NCBI GenBank assembly: GCA_036924085.1
Contig: JAVGWX010000003.1
Location: forward strand, 126,724,974-126,788,973
DNA: 64,000 nucleotides
Reading direction: 5' to 3'
Source of the DNA: Ariolimax columbianus
Lineage: Eukaryota; Mollusca; Gastropoda; Stylommatophora; Arionidae
Shown here: one piece after another, positions 31,999 to 42,720 of the stretch
Numbering within the stretch: the first letter of the stretch is position 1
How the letters are laid out: each line of letters starts with the position of its first letter
The notes under the pieces: generated by a model
What the model was told of the DNA's origin: nothing
Seen by the model: the letters and a program-made list of their open reading frames with translations, nothing else
Databases searched by the model: none
Made by a program: the position numbers and the translations under genes

Positions 31999-32742
31999 TA
32001 AACTGAAATGACAACAATCGCAGAGACAAGTATATTTCTAAGTACTTGGAAAATATATACATGTCAGATTGAATTCAGTCCATCCAGGTGACAATTGCGC
32101 CATGTTGCATTCTCAGAGAGTTTGGGAATTTAGCCAACTGAACACCCTACAAACGAAGTAGCTAATTCATTCTCACATCCAAAATGCAACTGTGATATAT
32201 AGACTTTGTTCAATCCATACATTTGAAAATGCTCTATCAGTTCCTAATTTCTAAACAGCTTTAGAAAATAAACGGCTACTGTCTCAACTGTATATGTAGT
32301 ATCTAGCATAAATTAGCAAGATACTATCACATAATAAGCTGGGACATATAGGCACAAATCCTTCCTCAGTTAACATTTCTCTTATCAGAACAAATTCTCC
32401 ATAATAAATTTCAGTCATGTTATATTGAACCACGAAAAAGGTGACTTACTGAAATATCTAAGATGGTGAATGCATGAGGCACGCAGTCAGGTGTAGCAGC
32501 TTCAACTGGCAGACCCACCGTAGCAGATGATGCAAGGGGTCTGCACTAACTATACTCTCACTTCAAACAAATTAACTACGACACTAATTGAAAATAAAAC
32601 ACAACAATGAAGCTTTATTTCTACACGTTCACAACTAACTCCCCAATCTTCACTCAAAACAAAACCTGTCTGGCTGTAAGAAATTATAAACTAAACTAAA
32701 CTAAAAGAAATTTGATTACGAACTACAACTTGATACCTTAAC
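31999..32742. other. No gene recognised
   Basis: No exon or element end was supported. Short AAACTAAACT-type repeats occur near 32690. Confidence 0.45.
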
Positions 32743-32843
32743 CGTAACTTGATAGACAAACTGTAACTTGATAGACGAACTGTTACTTGATAGATGAGCT
32801 GTAACTTGATAGACGAGCCGTAACTTGATAGACGAACCGTTAT
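32743..32843. repeat. 19-bp tandem array, five to six units
   Basis: Units of GTAACTTGATAGACGAACT repeat with single-base variants up to 32843. The minus-strand frame through it gives a repetitive peptide with no known domain. Confidence 0.92.
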
Positions 32844-33680
32844 GTGAATTAATACAGAATGGAAGATTCGTGTTCTACAACCCAGGGGATTCATCTTGTC
32901 TCTTCGCTGCTCGCTCTGAAATGATTCTGATTTGGGCTCTCCTAGCCAGCTATATCCGCAGCTTTTTCCAGATCTTGTACCTAGGTTTTTTTCCTCCGCG
33001 AGATTTCAGAAAACCAGTTTTAACATCTGCGTGGCTTGGAAACCAACACTATGCATTCTGATGTCTAGATTTGAGTAGATCTGTACTGGCTAGTTTTATT
33101 CTATAAAAAACAATCAATGGCTAATAACATTCCACGCTGTACTCCCACCCTTTCTAACTTTAATAAAACATGTCTAAAATCCTATCCCTAATAAATCTAC
33201 ACAGCTAAGATCTGTTACATGGGCTCATTCAAGAGATCGCTTCATAACCTGACACTGAAAGGCAAAACAAGAAAAGCGAAAAGAAGAAGTTATATTCAAG
33301 TCTCCCATTTGTGGTTACCATTTGTTGTTTTATATAATGCGCACATAACTCTTTGTAGTTTCAGTAACTATTTTTATGTGAAATGTATTTTTGTGAATTT
33401 TCAATCCATTAAGAATATGCTTCTCGCATCACACTGTAAAACATTGTGTGTTACTGGAACCTGAAAGGGGAGCAATGAATAGTAACATGCCAAGCATGTT
33501 GTAAGAAGCAACTCAGGAAGGTTGGGCACAGGGCTGACTACCCCGTGTTGTAGAAACTAAAAGCACAAGAAAAAAACTAGGCGTCTCTGCTGTACCGTAT
33601 GATAGAAGAGCAGTGAGGGAGTGAAGTAAAAGTTAAATGACATGATAATATTTCTTCCAAGCAAAACATGATCCACAAGG
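32844..33680. other. No gene recognised
   Basis: The 32870-33060 part is less AT-rich and open on the plus strand for 78 codons, but has no recognisable domain and no clear splice pairing. It is left unassigned. Confidence 0.4.
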
Positions 33681-33752
33681 AGGAGTAATAAAAGTAACCT
33701 TAATATTTTTAGTTACAGAATCTGCTATATTAAGGCTTGTTTTATTACTCCT
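33681..33752. repeat. Short inverted repeat (hairpin), 26-bp arms
   Basis: AGGAGTAATAAAAGTAACCTTAATAT (33681-33706) pairs with the inverse of 33727-33752, differing at three positions, with a 20-base loop. It could be a terminal fragment of a small DNA transposon or a transcript hairpin. No flanking duplication was recognised. Confidence 0.85.
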
Positions 33753-34559
33753 CATGTATTATCTCTAATATTATACTATCCATCTATTACAGTCACAGAG
33801 CATATGTCTACAGCTGGTACTTAGTTCCAGCATTTATTTTCAGATGACGTCTTTTACTATGCCCATGATGCTCAGATTGCTTTCTGCACAAACAGAAAGG
33901 TCCCTAAAAAACAGCAAGATTAATTCAGAAGTATTTACTATATGACAAACAGTGATACACTTCTTTAAAACCCTGTTGTGTGTAAGCCATCTATATGAAA
34001 ATAGACTTTGAATGATTAACATTTGTTTATTTGAAAAGTGAATTTCAGATTTACTAAATTATTACAAAGCAGTATTATCAGAATGATAGTTAGAACATTA
34101 GATTAGAAGGCACATAAATGTCCACTGCTTAATGGGTTCAGCTAATAAAATGGCAAAAACGGTTACCCTTTTCAGACATTTTAAACGGCCAACTACAGAA
34201 CTTAATCTTGTCCACAACACTCTGGCTGCATCAGTGGATTGGAAAAGAAGATTGTTTATACACTGAGAAAGTTGTCAAATGCATGTTGCATTGTTTTTCA
34301 GTGAAAACAATATCAACTTTGTTTTGGTTATCAAAATTCCACTAAACTTTTTTGTTATTGGTTTACATTTTTTGCACTCAAAAGAATGTTTTGTTGGAAT
34401 TAATTTTTTTAATAAGCAGCGGTGTTGATTATGTCATATTTTAGTCCAGACTGGCTACACCTAGTCACGGAATGCCAAATGTCTTTTGTGAAAACAGACT
34501 GTGAATAATGTGAGGGCTGGAATTTATTATTCTAATCTCATGCGAGCATCTAAATGACA
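33753..34559. other. No gene recognised
   Basis: AT-rich, no supported coding or element features. Confidence 0.45.
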
Positions 34560-34745
34560 GAACAGTTACAGTGGTTGGCTCTCGTGACAAAGAGATCAGG
34601 TTCAGTCCCTGGTCACGGCACATAGCATTAACCCAGCTGTAAATAGTTTCTTGGTTATTTTGAGAGAATGGAGATGTGGGGAACAAGGCACCGAGATAAG
34701 TATAAAAAAATAAGCTGAGACCCAATGGGAGTGTCTGCTGGGTGC
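34560..34745 (+). mobile_element. tRNA-like SINE, diverged
   Basis: ACAGTGGTTGGCTCTCGTG (A-box-like) and AGGTTCAGTCCCTGG (B-box-like) are about 30 bases apart. A body follows with AATAAGCTGAGACCCAATGG and GTGTCTGCTGGGTGCC. Part of the body recurs near 47385-47445 (AAGCTGAGACCTAATG). The family is unnamed. Confidence 0.6.
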
Positions 34746-36905
34746 CAGGTCACCTAGAAATGTTGCTGTGCTGCCTAACATTTCAGGACAGGCAAGTGTC
34801 TTATTTACTCATACAATTTCCCCCAATCGCACATATCTCCCCTCGCTTATAAGGGAGACAAAAGATAATACTTTCCAGCCTAATATTTCTCTCCTTCCAC
34901 CATCTTTTAAGGCCAGATTAGTGGCTCTGTGTTGTACAACAAATGCAAAACACAAATAGCAAAAATAGGTAAGTACAACTTACCTTGTATAACTTTGCAC
35001 CAAAAAAAAGCACCTCAATTTCTACATTTAGAGTTCCTTATTTTCAAGAACAGTTTTCTAGTATGTTGCACGACCCTATGAGGAACTTTTCATCCAGCAG
35101 TGTACCTGGTACCTACTTGTTTTTTTTTAACCTGAATACTCGATCCTAAACAAATTTGTCAACCCATGTTCTATAGGATTACCTTTTTCTGTTTTTGTCC
35201 CTTATCTAATGTCCTGCATAACAAGAGGTCATAAACATTTTGTTAGAAATAAGTAGTTTTTATGCTGCATCAGACCATGATGCCTGCCAACTGTCTCATA
35301 GTCCTGCACATTCTACAGTGATATGACAAGTCTGTGACTAAGCTTGCACCAGATTTCTAGATGATGTTTTTAGATGTATCCATTTTAGCTTTGTCAAACT
35401 AATAACATGACTTGCTTCTCTTCTGCCATGGGGTGTAGAGGTCCTCATTACTTTTTCTTGTGGCTTTTAGCATTTACAGGATGAAGTAGCCAGGCCAGTG
35501 CCTAAGTCATCTTCAGTCTCCTCTTATAACATATCTGCCAAGGTTACAGTGGTACTTTCTATTGATCCCTTTTTGAGGTCCTTGTAACACACGAACAAGG
35601 GAAAACTAATTATCAATTTAATGTTGCTGTATATTACTACACAAATTTATAGCTTTTGTGATAATTAGTTTGTCCTTATGCCAATCTTTAATTTTTGTTC
35701 GTTTATGAACGTATTTTATATAGAAGGCATTTAATAATATGTTTTATGTGGGTTCTTGTTGAGTGGTACAAAAACAAGATGAGGTCATGTCACTTGAAAT
35801 ACCATGGTAGAGTTTTAAATTAAAGATGTGAGACGTACTGTGAGAAGGCAAATATGTGGGAAGGAGGAACTCTTTAGTGTTAGTCCGAAAGCACGAGCAT
35901 AATTACTTGTATAGTTTTATTTATGTGTGCCAGAATATAACTAATCACCATTTTCATGATCTGACATAGATTTTCTGTATGTTTGGTATTAGTGTATTTG
36001 ATTACTTTTAAAACAACAAGAGAGAACTGGTTCAGGTTAATTATTTGTGAGCCACCATACTCTCACAAATCTTCTTGTTTGTCTTTGTTCTTTATCAGGC
36101 ATCCGAATCAATGACTCTAACAAATTCATGGCTGTCTTTGTGAGGCGAGTTGCATTGTGTTGTGTTCTTTATCCAGGGACCCAGTACATCAGTCTTCAGC
36201 ATGCTTTTATTTGGGACTGCTCCCTTAGCCTTTGGCTGTAATGTTGTACAGATGTGATAACATCCGTCTGTCCTCTCTCAGTCTCACGGCTGTATCATAT
36301 GTTTGTAGGACAGGCTACAGGAGTAAACCTTGATTAAAAATCTGCATCCTGTGCTATCTCCAGTTGTCTCGATAATGTCTTGCCAATGGCCAAAGGTAGC
36401 TCAGGATGAGAGAGTGTGGTTTACAAATCTTCTTCATTTTAATCCAAATCACAGCGCAAGTCACTCTTTCACCCACTTTAGCGGACAGAGCAAAAGGAAA
36501 AGATTTCCGCGAGACTGAACAGAGAGAGTCGTCAACACCATACCTCATGAACGAACATCATGGTAATAATGTAAGAAATATGAAATGAATTAGAAAAAGT
36601 GTTCAGCTACTGCCTAATTACAACAAAATACAAATACGCATTACAAAATAGTGACACTCAACATCATCATAAATAACTTCTTATAGTCTGCCTGGTCAGG
36701 TCTCTGTGCTAGATTAGCTAAAAGCATAATTCAACCATAACTGCCTTTGAACTGTTTGTTACATTTGTGTGTGTCATACCCGTGTTTTGGGACATGACTT
36801 GGATATTCTATTATATGATCAATAGAGGTTGAGATGAGAAACAGAGAGGTTTACTATAGTCACTAGATCTGATCAAGCCATTGGTTGCTGAATTAGAACG
36901 GTTTT
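34746..36905. other. No gene recognised; scattered repeat fragments
   Basis: A block at about 34770-34860 is echoed near 47705-47790. The 35395-35590 repeat is listed separately. The 36047-36241 frame partly overlaps an inverted segment with CATGCTGAAGACTGATGTAC, similar to the end of SINE A, so it is not taken as an exon. Confidence 0.45.
35395..35590. repeat. Dispersed repeat, copy 1 (pair with 37335-37735)
   Basis: Shared blocks include GGTGTAGAGGTCCTCATTAC, TTTACAGGATG, ACATATCTGCCAAGGTTACA and TGAGGTCCTTGTAACACAC. They appear in the same order at 37335-37735, where about 230 bases are inserted. Confidence 0.65.
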
Positions 36906-37067
36906 CTGCTGAAGACGGATGTGTCAGACCGAAAAGTGCAAATATCGCAATCAAGCTGTAAACTAGCGACACAATGCATTCCGTTCTCTGGACTACATCC
37001 TGCTACTTACGAAGCCCTGTTTAGGGCTGGGTAGAGGGAGATTGAGAACGAACACAGAAGAAGAAGA
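36906..37067 (+). mobile_element. SINE B 3' part, plus orientation
   Basis: Begins in the GCTGAAGACGGATGTGTCAG block and ends with GATTGAGAACGAACACAGAA and a (GAA)n tail. It faces an inverted SINE B copy 42 bases away. The flanks GAACGGTTTT and GAGTGGTTTT are a possible eroded duplication. Confidence 0.85.
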
Positions 37068-37109
37068 GTGGTTTTAATTGCCTCATGGGGTCACTTATAC
37101 CCAATGGTT

Positions 37110-37264
37110 CTTCTGCGTTCATTCTCAATCTCCGGCTACCAAGTCCTGAACAGGTGCCCTGCAAGTAGCAAGATATAATCCGAAGAATGGAATGCGTTCT
37201 GTCGCTAGTTTACAGCTTGACTGCCATATTTGCACCTTTCGGTCTGACACATGTCTTCAGCACA
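37110..37264 (-). mobile_element. SINE B 3' part, minus orientation, perfect 11-bp TSD
   Basis: The inverse of the SINE B end, from the (GAA)n tail side at 37110 to the GCTGAAG block near 37260. ACCCAATGGTT flanks it at 37099-37109 and 37265-37275, so this 5'-truncated copy is an independent insertion and not a local inversion. Confidence 0.9.
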
Positions 37265-37334
37265 ACCCAATGGTTAAAACTCCTTACACTCTTTGCCTAA
37301 GAGATGTTTTTTATTTTGTTTTCCATTTTCACAT

Positions 37335-37735
37335 CTTGACTTGACTTAGTTGCTCCTCTTCTACCATGGAGTGTAGAAGTCTTTTATTCTTTCTCATGGC
37401 TTATTGTTCCTACAGGATGGGGGGTAAACAATAAAAATATGTTGAGCGCCGCGGCAACTATTTCTGTGCCGTTTCGATGAAAATGCGATCAGATTAGTCC
37501 TTCCTTCAATCTCTATTTTCGTTGATGTAGTAATACTTGTGAGAGGTTTGATTTGTGTTGTTCTTTATTCCTGACGAAGGCCTCTTGGTCGTAACGTAGG
37601 TGTAGTTTTGTTTCTGTTTTGGCGTGGTGTCTGAGCTATGTGTGTGATCAACTTAGTTGCTTCTTACAGCATAGCTGGTAGCTTACAGTGTTACTATTCT
37701 TTGCTCCTCTTTTAGGTGCTCCTAACATACAGCGT
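37335..37735. repeat. Dispersed repeat, copy 2, with a 230-bp insertion
   Basis: Matches 35395-35590 from GTGTAGAAGTCTTTTATTCT to TACAGGATG, and again from TTCTTACAGCATAGCTGGTA to GGTGCTCCTAACATAC. The intervening 37427-37655 is unrelated, with TTGAGCGCCGCGGCAACTAT and CCTGACGAAGGCCTCTTGGT. It looks like a mobile insertion of unknown class. Confidence 0.6.
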
Positions 37736-37739
37736 GATT

Positions 37740-38892
37740 TTTAGTTCACTCCTCGTATAATTCTTCTTGTTACACATTTTTTTACTGTCTTGGTCGCTCC
37801 CTGACAATCTGCAGACTGGAAAATATGATTTTTACTTATTGCTTCCAGTTGTTGTACTGATATTAATTTAGCATAGTTGGTTATACTGTTTTTGTTTGTC
37901 TAGTCCTTGATAAAGACCTTTATCAGTTGAAACCGGTCTCTAACTGTTCTCTTGTAAAACTGCATTTGAATCTTTCTTTGTTTATCAGCAACCACTGGTA
38001 TTCAGTTTTACTGCAGTTCCATACATATTTGATAATGCCATGAAGTTTAAGAAATCATTCACCTGGCATCACATTCCTTCTTTGACATTTCCTTTTATTG
38101 TATTTGTTTTATTAGTTACTGCAACAAGTTTAATTTACTGCTTGCATGAAGTGATAAAGTCTGTTTGTTCATTACACATTCTTATTAAAATTTGTAAAAT
38201 ACTGTACAGTTTTCAATATGGAAACAAATCTCTCTTTTATTATTGGAAAAGATGGTTAAGTTTTTTTGCTATTTGAAAGATTCTGGCATAATTTTTGAAG
38301 CTGGTAGCTGTTGAAAAATGTATTGGTTTCTTGCTGTATGCAATATAAATGAAGCCCACACAAATAACACATATATGTAGTAACCGTACAAAAAGATTAT
38401 GATAGAATTAGTAGTGATATACTAGAGTAATAGAGAACGTCATTGCTGAGCAGAGTGGGGGATACATGACAACCACTTCAATATAAGAACGAAGATTTAA
38501 GCGATGACTTTGACTCTGGTGTGGCTATCCGAGGTCTGATTAATCAGGACAGTCATTGTGCCTGCCTCTGAATCCTTGCTTTGGAATGTACAGAACGTAC
38601 GGCTATGGCTTGAGTAGATAGCAGACATAGAGGCTTCACCTTCTACCTTCAGGGGCATGTGTGATCAATGGTTCTGGTCATGATAGGGTTTTTACCTCTT
38701 GAAACAGAATAGGAGTGTGTAAAGCCATCAAGCTACAGGAACTATCAGTATCCATACACTTTGTCATTCGCTGAGACCGACTGAGCAGCTATGGAGTGAA
38801 TTTATAAAGTAAAATTTTAAGTAAAGATTTTGCCTACACACAGAGCGCCATATTAGGATTATGGTGTTAAGCTTACATTTACTTGACTATGG
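37740..38892. other. No gene recognised; decayed repeat at 38500-38790
   Basis: Includes the GTCCTTGATAAAGACCTTTA block near 37905 and a decayed repeat shared with 9930-10040 and 25640-25780. Frames at 38040-38276 have hydrophobic stretches but no domain or splice support. Confidence 0.45.
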
Positions 38893-39080
38893 ATGATGTG
38901 GTCAGCATCCCGCCAGATGCCTTCACATTTCAAACGGTACCCCATTTTTGAGAATGGGTCAACATGGATTGAACAAATTTCACACACCACTTGGGGATTG
39001 AACCTAGATGGCTTAGTTGGGCAGCCAGTTCACAAACCACTGACCTACCGCAGCTCTGTACACACAGTGTGGTGCAGGGA
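38893..39080 (-). mobile_element. tRNA-like SINE, fragment
   Basis: The minus strand reads GCGGTAGGTCAGTGGTTTGT (A box) and CTAGGTTCAATCCCCAAG (B box) with tRNA-like spacing, then GAACTGGCTGCCCAAC-type arms. A short body ends near CAAAAATGGGG. It is distinct in sequence from SINEs A-D. Confidence 0.7.
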
Positions 39081-39675
39081 TAAACATGATGCCAAATACA
39101 TTTGTTTAAATTATGGAATGTCCTGTGCAAACCTAACGTTAAAATATATTAGCAGGCTTTTTTATTCTAACAAATCTTACACTTCTACTCTTAACAGCCC
39201 TGCTCAGTGTGCAGCCATTTTCTGGGCATAGTGCTTTTTATTGCTGCCCAAGAGTAGGTTTGGATACTGACTTATAAAAAAATATCTTATACACCCTGAC
39301 ATAACCAAAAGGACTGACTGTGGTTGAAAGAGGCATACCTTTGCCAAAATTTGGTTAAACTCTAACAGAACAGCAATGAGGGATGTTTGGAACATGATGA
39401 TTTTTCCTTCCAGTATTAAAGGATTGTAACTAGAAAAAAATGGTCACTATAAGAATCAATGCTGCACCAGTTTAAACCACTTGGCAAATACACAGAGTTA
39501 ACATTTTGAGTTGATAACATTAAATAAATAATTAAATCATAACAATCATTTTCAAAACTATGCGTAATAAAATTGATAAACATAAAAACACATTTTTCTG
39601 TTGTTTTTTTTATTCTATATAATTTGTGAGTGGTTATATCGTATGTATTCATATTTTTATTTGTTTGGGGGGGCG
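39081..39675. other. No gene recognised
   Basis: AT-rich; no supported features. Confidence 0.45.
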
Positions 39676-40325
39676 TGGAAATGGGAGACTCGAGTGGAAC
39701 AACTTTGGGGCATCAGTAAACACCAAATGGAGAACAGATCCTATAAATGGCACATAAGACACACGTGCACTACACACATGCTTCCCACCTGGAGAAAATA
39801 GCACTTCTCAGAGCTGATAGGAAACATGCCTGGCATTGTGGGGAAAAAACCGAATAGAATGATGAGCTATAACTGTAAAACATTTCAAGAAACACTACCC
39901 AAGAATCCCACAGAGTCCAGACACAGCAGTTTTCTCTCGGTGTTATGGCTTCCCCTGCACGGAAAACAATGGCAACCTACCGTACTGCACATGCCAAGAA
40001 ACTTAACAACAGCCAAATAGATTGACAGTTGTAAGAAGCGACATTCTGCAAAGGACACATTTTTAACATAACCAAGCAACAGATGGATCAGCAACAAATG
40101 TAACAAAGAATAAAGGTGGGGGGAAGCTTTCTAAAGCCTAGGAAACAGTACACAAGAGAGCTATCAGTGTAGACGAGAGTAGAGGCAGAGGTCTTGAAAA
40201 CTGCAGCAGAAATTCTAATGATAGATGAAAACACGGAGACAAGTAGTATTTTTCACAGATGCGCTGATGATGATTAGAGAGACCAAATTGCGCCTTTACA
40301 AATTCTTCGCCATTCAAGTCCTTCT
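39676..40325 (+). pseudogene. I-like LINE, RNase H region, split by SINE D
   Basis: Aligns with 58160-58690: GAGACTCGAGTGGAACAACT, CACACGTGCACTACACACAT, CACTTCTCAGAGCTGATA, then (after a SINE D fragment) ATGGATCAGCAACAAATGTA, the first RNase H Asp block, and GTCTTGAAAACTGCAGCAGA (Glu block) and TTTCACAGATGCGCTGATG (Asp block). Stops in all frames. Confidence 0.75.
39945..40066 (+). mobile_element. SINE D, truncated copy 3
   Basis: The inverse of the 13150-13260 sequence, with GGCAACCTACCGTACTGCAC and TTGTAAGAAGCGACATTCTG plus CAAAGGACA. The tRNA head is missing. It interrupts an I-like LINE copy. Confidence 0.7.
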
Positions 40326-40332
40326 ATAATAT

Positions 40333-40930
40333 ACTGATCAGTCAATGTTAGTCTGGGTCATGCGAAATATACTGACCAAAACTCTTACATCACTTCGACC
40401 CAATTCTCCTTGGAAACAGGCTGTTTTGTGGCAGTCTGGCAAAGGAAGCGGAGATCCAGTCAAGAACAGCGATGGCCATGGTCGCCCTGACCAGGCTGCG
40501 AAAGACAAGAACATTAGACTTAAATCGAAGCTGACTTTAATGAATACAATGGTCACCTCGGTATACCTCTACACGTGTGAGACTTGGACTGTGACGGCTG
40601 CACTAGAACGAAAAATTTGCGCAATAGAAATGCGATGCTTGCGAAGAATTCTATGCATTTCATATCTGGTTCGCGTTACAAACGAAAGTGTTTTTGAAAT
40701 TATTTGGAAGGAGTTAGGTCAATATAAAAACTTATTGAGTATTGTACAAGCACGAAAATTGGACGCATGGGAGAGGAAGACCAAAAAAGAGATGGGAGGA
40801 CAATATAAAAGAGTGGACAGGAGGTCTATAGCTGAAACTAATACCCTAGCGAGAAATCTAGACATATGGCGGGAACTGGTTCGACAAACTGCAATAACTG
40901 TGCATCAACAATCTTCTAGGTTACAGGACT
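40333..40930 (+). pseudogene. RTE-like LINE C-terminal remnant
   Basis: From about 40433 the frames give AKEAEIQSRTAMVALTRLRK, then after a shift NTMVTSVYLYTCETWTVTAA, ERKICAIEMRCLRRILCISY and YKNLLSIVQARKLDAW, followed by WRELVRQTAI. These correspond to the post-RT part of the 27.1 kb RTE protein (CETWTIT, AMEMRCYRKLLNVTY, FEDLFTTIKRRKMAW). The first 50 bases carry a partial 37-bp satellite unit. Frameshifted and not functional. Confidence 0.78.
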
Positions 40931-41802
40931 GATGATGGACTAGTGGCGCCTCTCTTTCTTCAGTCATGTGGACTACCAGATTCTGTACCTGGCTGTCAAA
41001 ATCATGAGTGGAAAAACATCTTGTACCACAAGTAGTGGCACCGGGTGCTGCGACAATTGCCTGCACCTTAGAACTATATGGATATGAATATCAATCATCA
41101 GTCGCACTCACAGATGATCGAAGCGACAGACCTTGATCACCTAAACGGATTATTGTTATATATAAAAGTATTGTATGTCTTTGTACTGCAAAATATATGT
41201 AACTTCATACTTACTGTCTGTATAGGAAAATGTAGTGGCTCCGTGCTAAACGGGGAACTTGCTAATGTCATTCTGTCAGCTGCTGTACACTTTCTTATGT
41301 AAGACTTCAAACACTATTCTTGATCATAGCGAGTTGTTTTCACATCTTTCATCATTTACCTGCTACTCCAGATATAGGTCCAGCACTGCAATTGGTTTAC
41401 TTTAATCAGCTTTAAGGTTGTTGTTTCGAATGCCCACAATGAGTAAGTTTTCTTTTTTGTGTGCCCTGAAAATGACGTTAAGTGGCAGGATGCAATAGCT
41501 TTCCTCACATCCTGAACGCGCTGATGAAGGTGGACCTGGGTCCTCCAGTCGGTTGTGCTATGCTTGGCCTCATCTGCGGGTTGCTCTCTGCTACGGGGTT
41601 CATGTTGATGCGTCACCTTGTTAGCCAGGCTGCCATGAAAACAGCTGATTTCCAGGAAGGGCTATGAGGAAGCCAAAGTGAGTGTCTTATGTTTTGCCTG
41701 AACCTGACTAACATGTCTGATCAGTATATTTTGCCTGACCAGACGTTAGTCTTCCTTCCCCAGCTTTAAGGTAATTCTGAATCTAATTATTTGCGCCATC
41801 AA
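40931..41802. other. No gene recognised; inverted 37-bp satellite piece
   Basis: 41680-41770 is the inverse of the 22884-22960 array. The G+C-richer stretch 41480-41660 is open on both strands for 60-86 codons, but no domain was recognised. Confidence 0.45.
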
Positions 41803-42096
41803 AGATGCAGCACAGTGAATGAGCTGATACCAGTCAGCGTCTCATAACTGGCTGCATGTATCAGGGTCAGTGAACCAGATTGACCAAGATCCTATTTTAC
41901 CTCCAAGCAGTGGCCCTGGAAACAAACTGTACTAGTGTAGTCTGGCTAAGAGAGTAGGGATTGTAGGGGGGAGGCAAACCCTGCATCTAAAAAAAGCCAG
42001 CTCAAATTCGATGTGTTAGTCCGAAAAGCGCATATATTGCAACCTAACTGTATACTATAACATAACGTCTTTTTCAGGATGAATGCAGAAGAAGAA
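41803..42096 (+). mobile_element. SINE B-related copy
   Basis: Ordered blocks CACAGTGAATGAGCTGATAC, CAGGGTCAGTGAACCAGATT, GTGGCCCTGGAAACAAACTG, CTCAAATTCGATGTGTTAGT and a CAGAAGAAGAA end. It is the most complete member of the subfamily with 12471, 16006 and 22203. Confidence 0.8.
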
Positions 42097-42347
42097 TTCA
42101 ATTGTTTGAAGTGCGGTTTTAGTAGCAGTTGTTTTTATATGGTGAGGTTGCCATCCATGCACAACCTTCCTAAGTCTCCTGTCATGACATGCATGGATTG
42201 GACCACTGACATCCATTGAGGGATGATCGGGAGATGGTGTAGACGTTGATCTTTAGTAAGCAAACAAATCTCACAGTCCAGACTACGTTTCAGTAGCTCA
42301 CAGTGTTTATTGATGAGGCATTTGCATCTGTGCTCTTGTATAAATTG

Positions 42348-42688
42348 GCTTGGCTTTGTTTGTTCTCAATCTCCCGCTACCAAACCCTGACATGGGCCTA
42401 AGTAGCAGAATGTAGTCCAGAGAACGGAATGCGTTGTGTTGTAGTTTACAGCTTGACTGCGATATTTGCACCTTTCGGTCCAACACATCTGACTTCAGCA
42501 AGCATTTTTTGAGTACCGGGTTAGCATTCCCTCCTCGATCCCTTCTCCTTAGCCAGTCTGCTCTGTTGCAGCCTGTTATCCAGGGTCACCGCTAGGAGGT
42601 GCAGCTCTGGTTCGCTGGTCCTGACGCTAGCAGTCAGCTATGGGTCGCTGACCACTGCAGCTCTTGCGCTGCTCATCATCTTGATCCT
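42348..42688 (-). mobile_element. SINE B copy with perfect 12-bp TSD
   Basis: The inverse of the SINE B body from GGATCAAGATGATGAGCAGC (right side) to TAGCGGGAGATTGAGAACAA (left side). TTGTATAAATTG flanks it exactly at 42336-42347 and 42689-42700. Only 20 bases separate it from the palindromic mariner element. Confidence 0.93.
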
Positions 42689-42720
42689 TTGTATAAATTG
42701 ACTCATACTTATTTATTGTA

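Noticed and set aside
41521..41560. Hammerhead ribozyme starting at CTGATGA
   Set aside because: The required GAAA after stem II is absent (AGTC instead) and stem pairing is inconsistent.
41356..41667. Open frames on both strands as a host exon
   Set aside because: No recognisable domain on either strand, and the flanks are repeat-derived.
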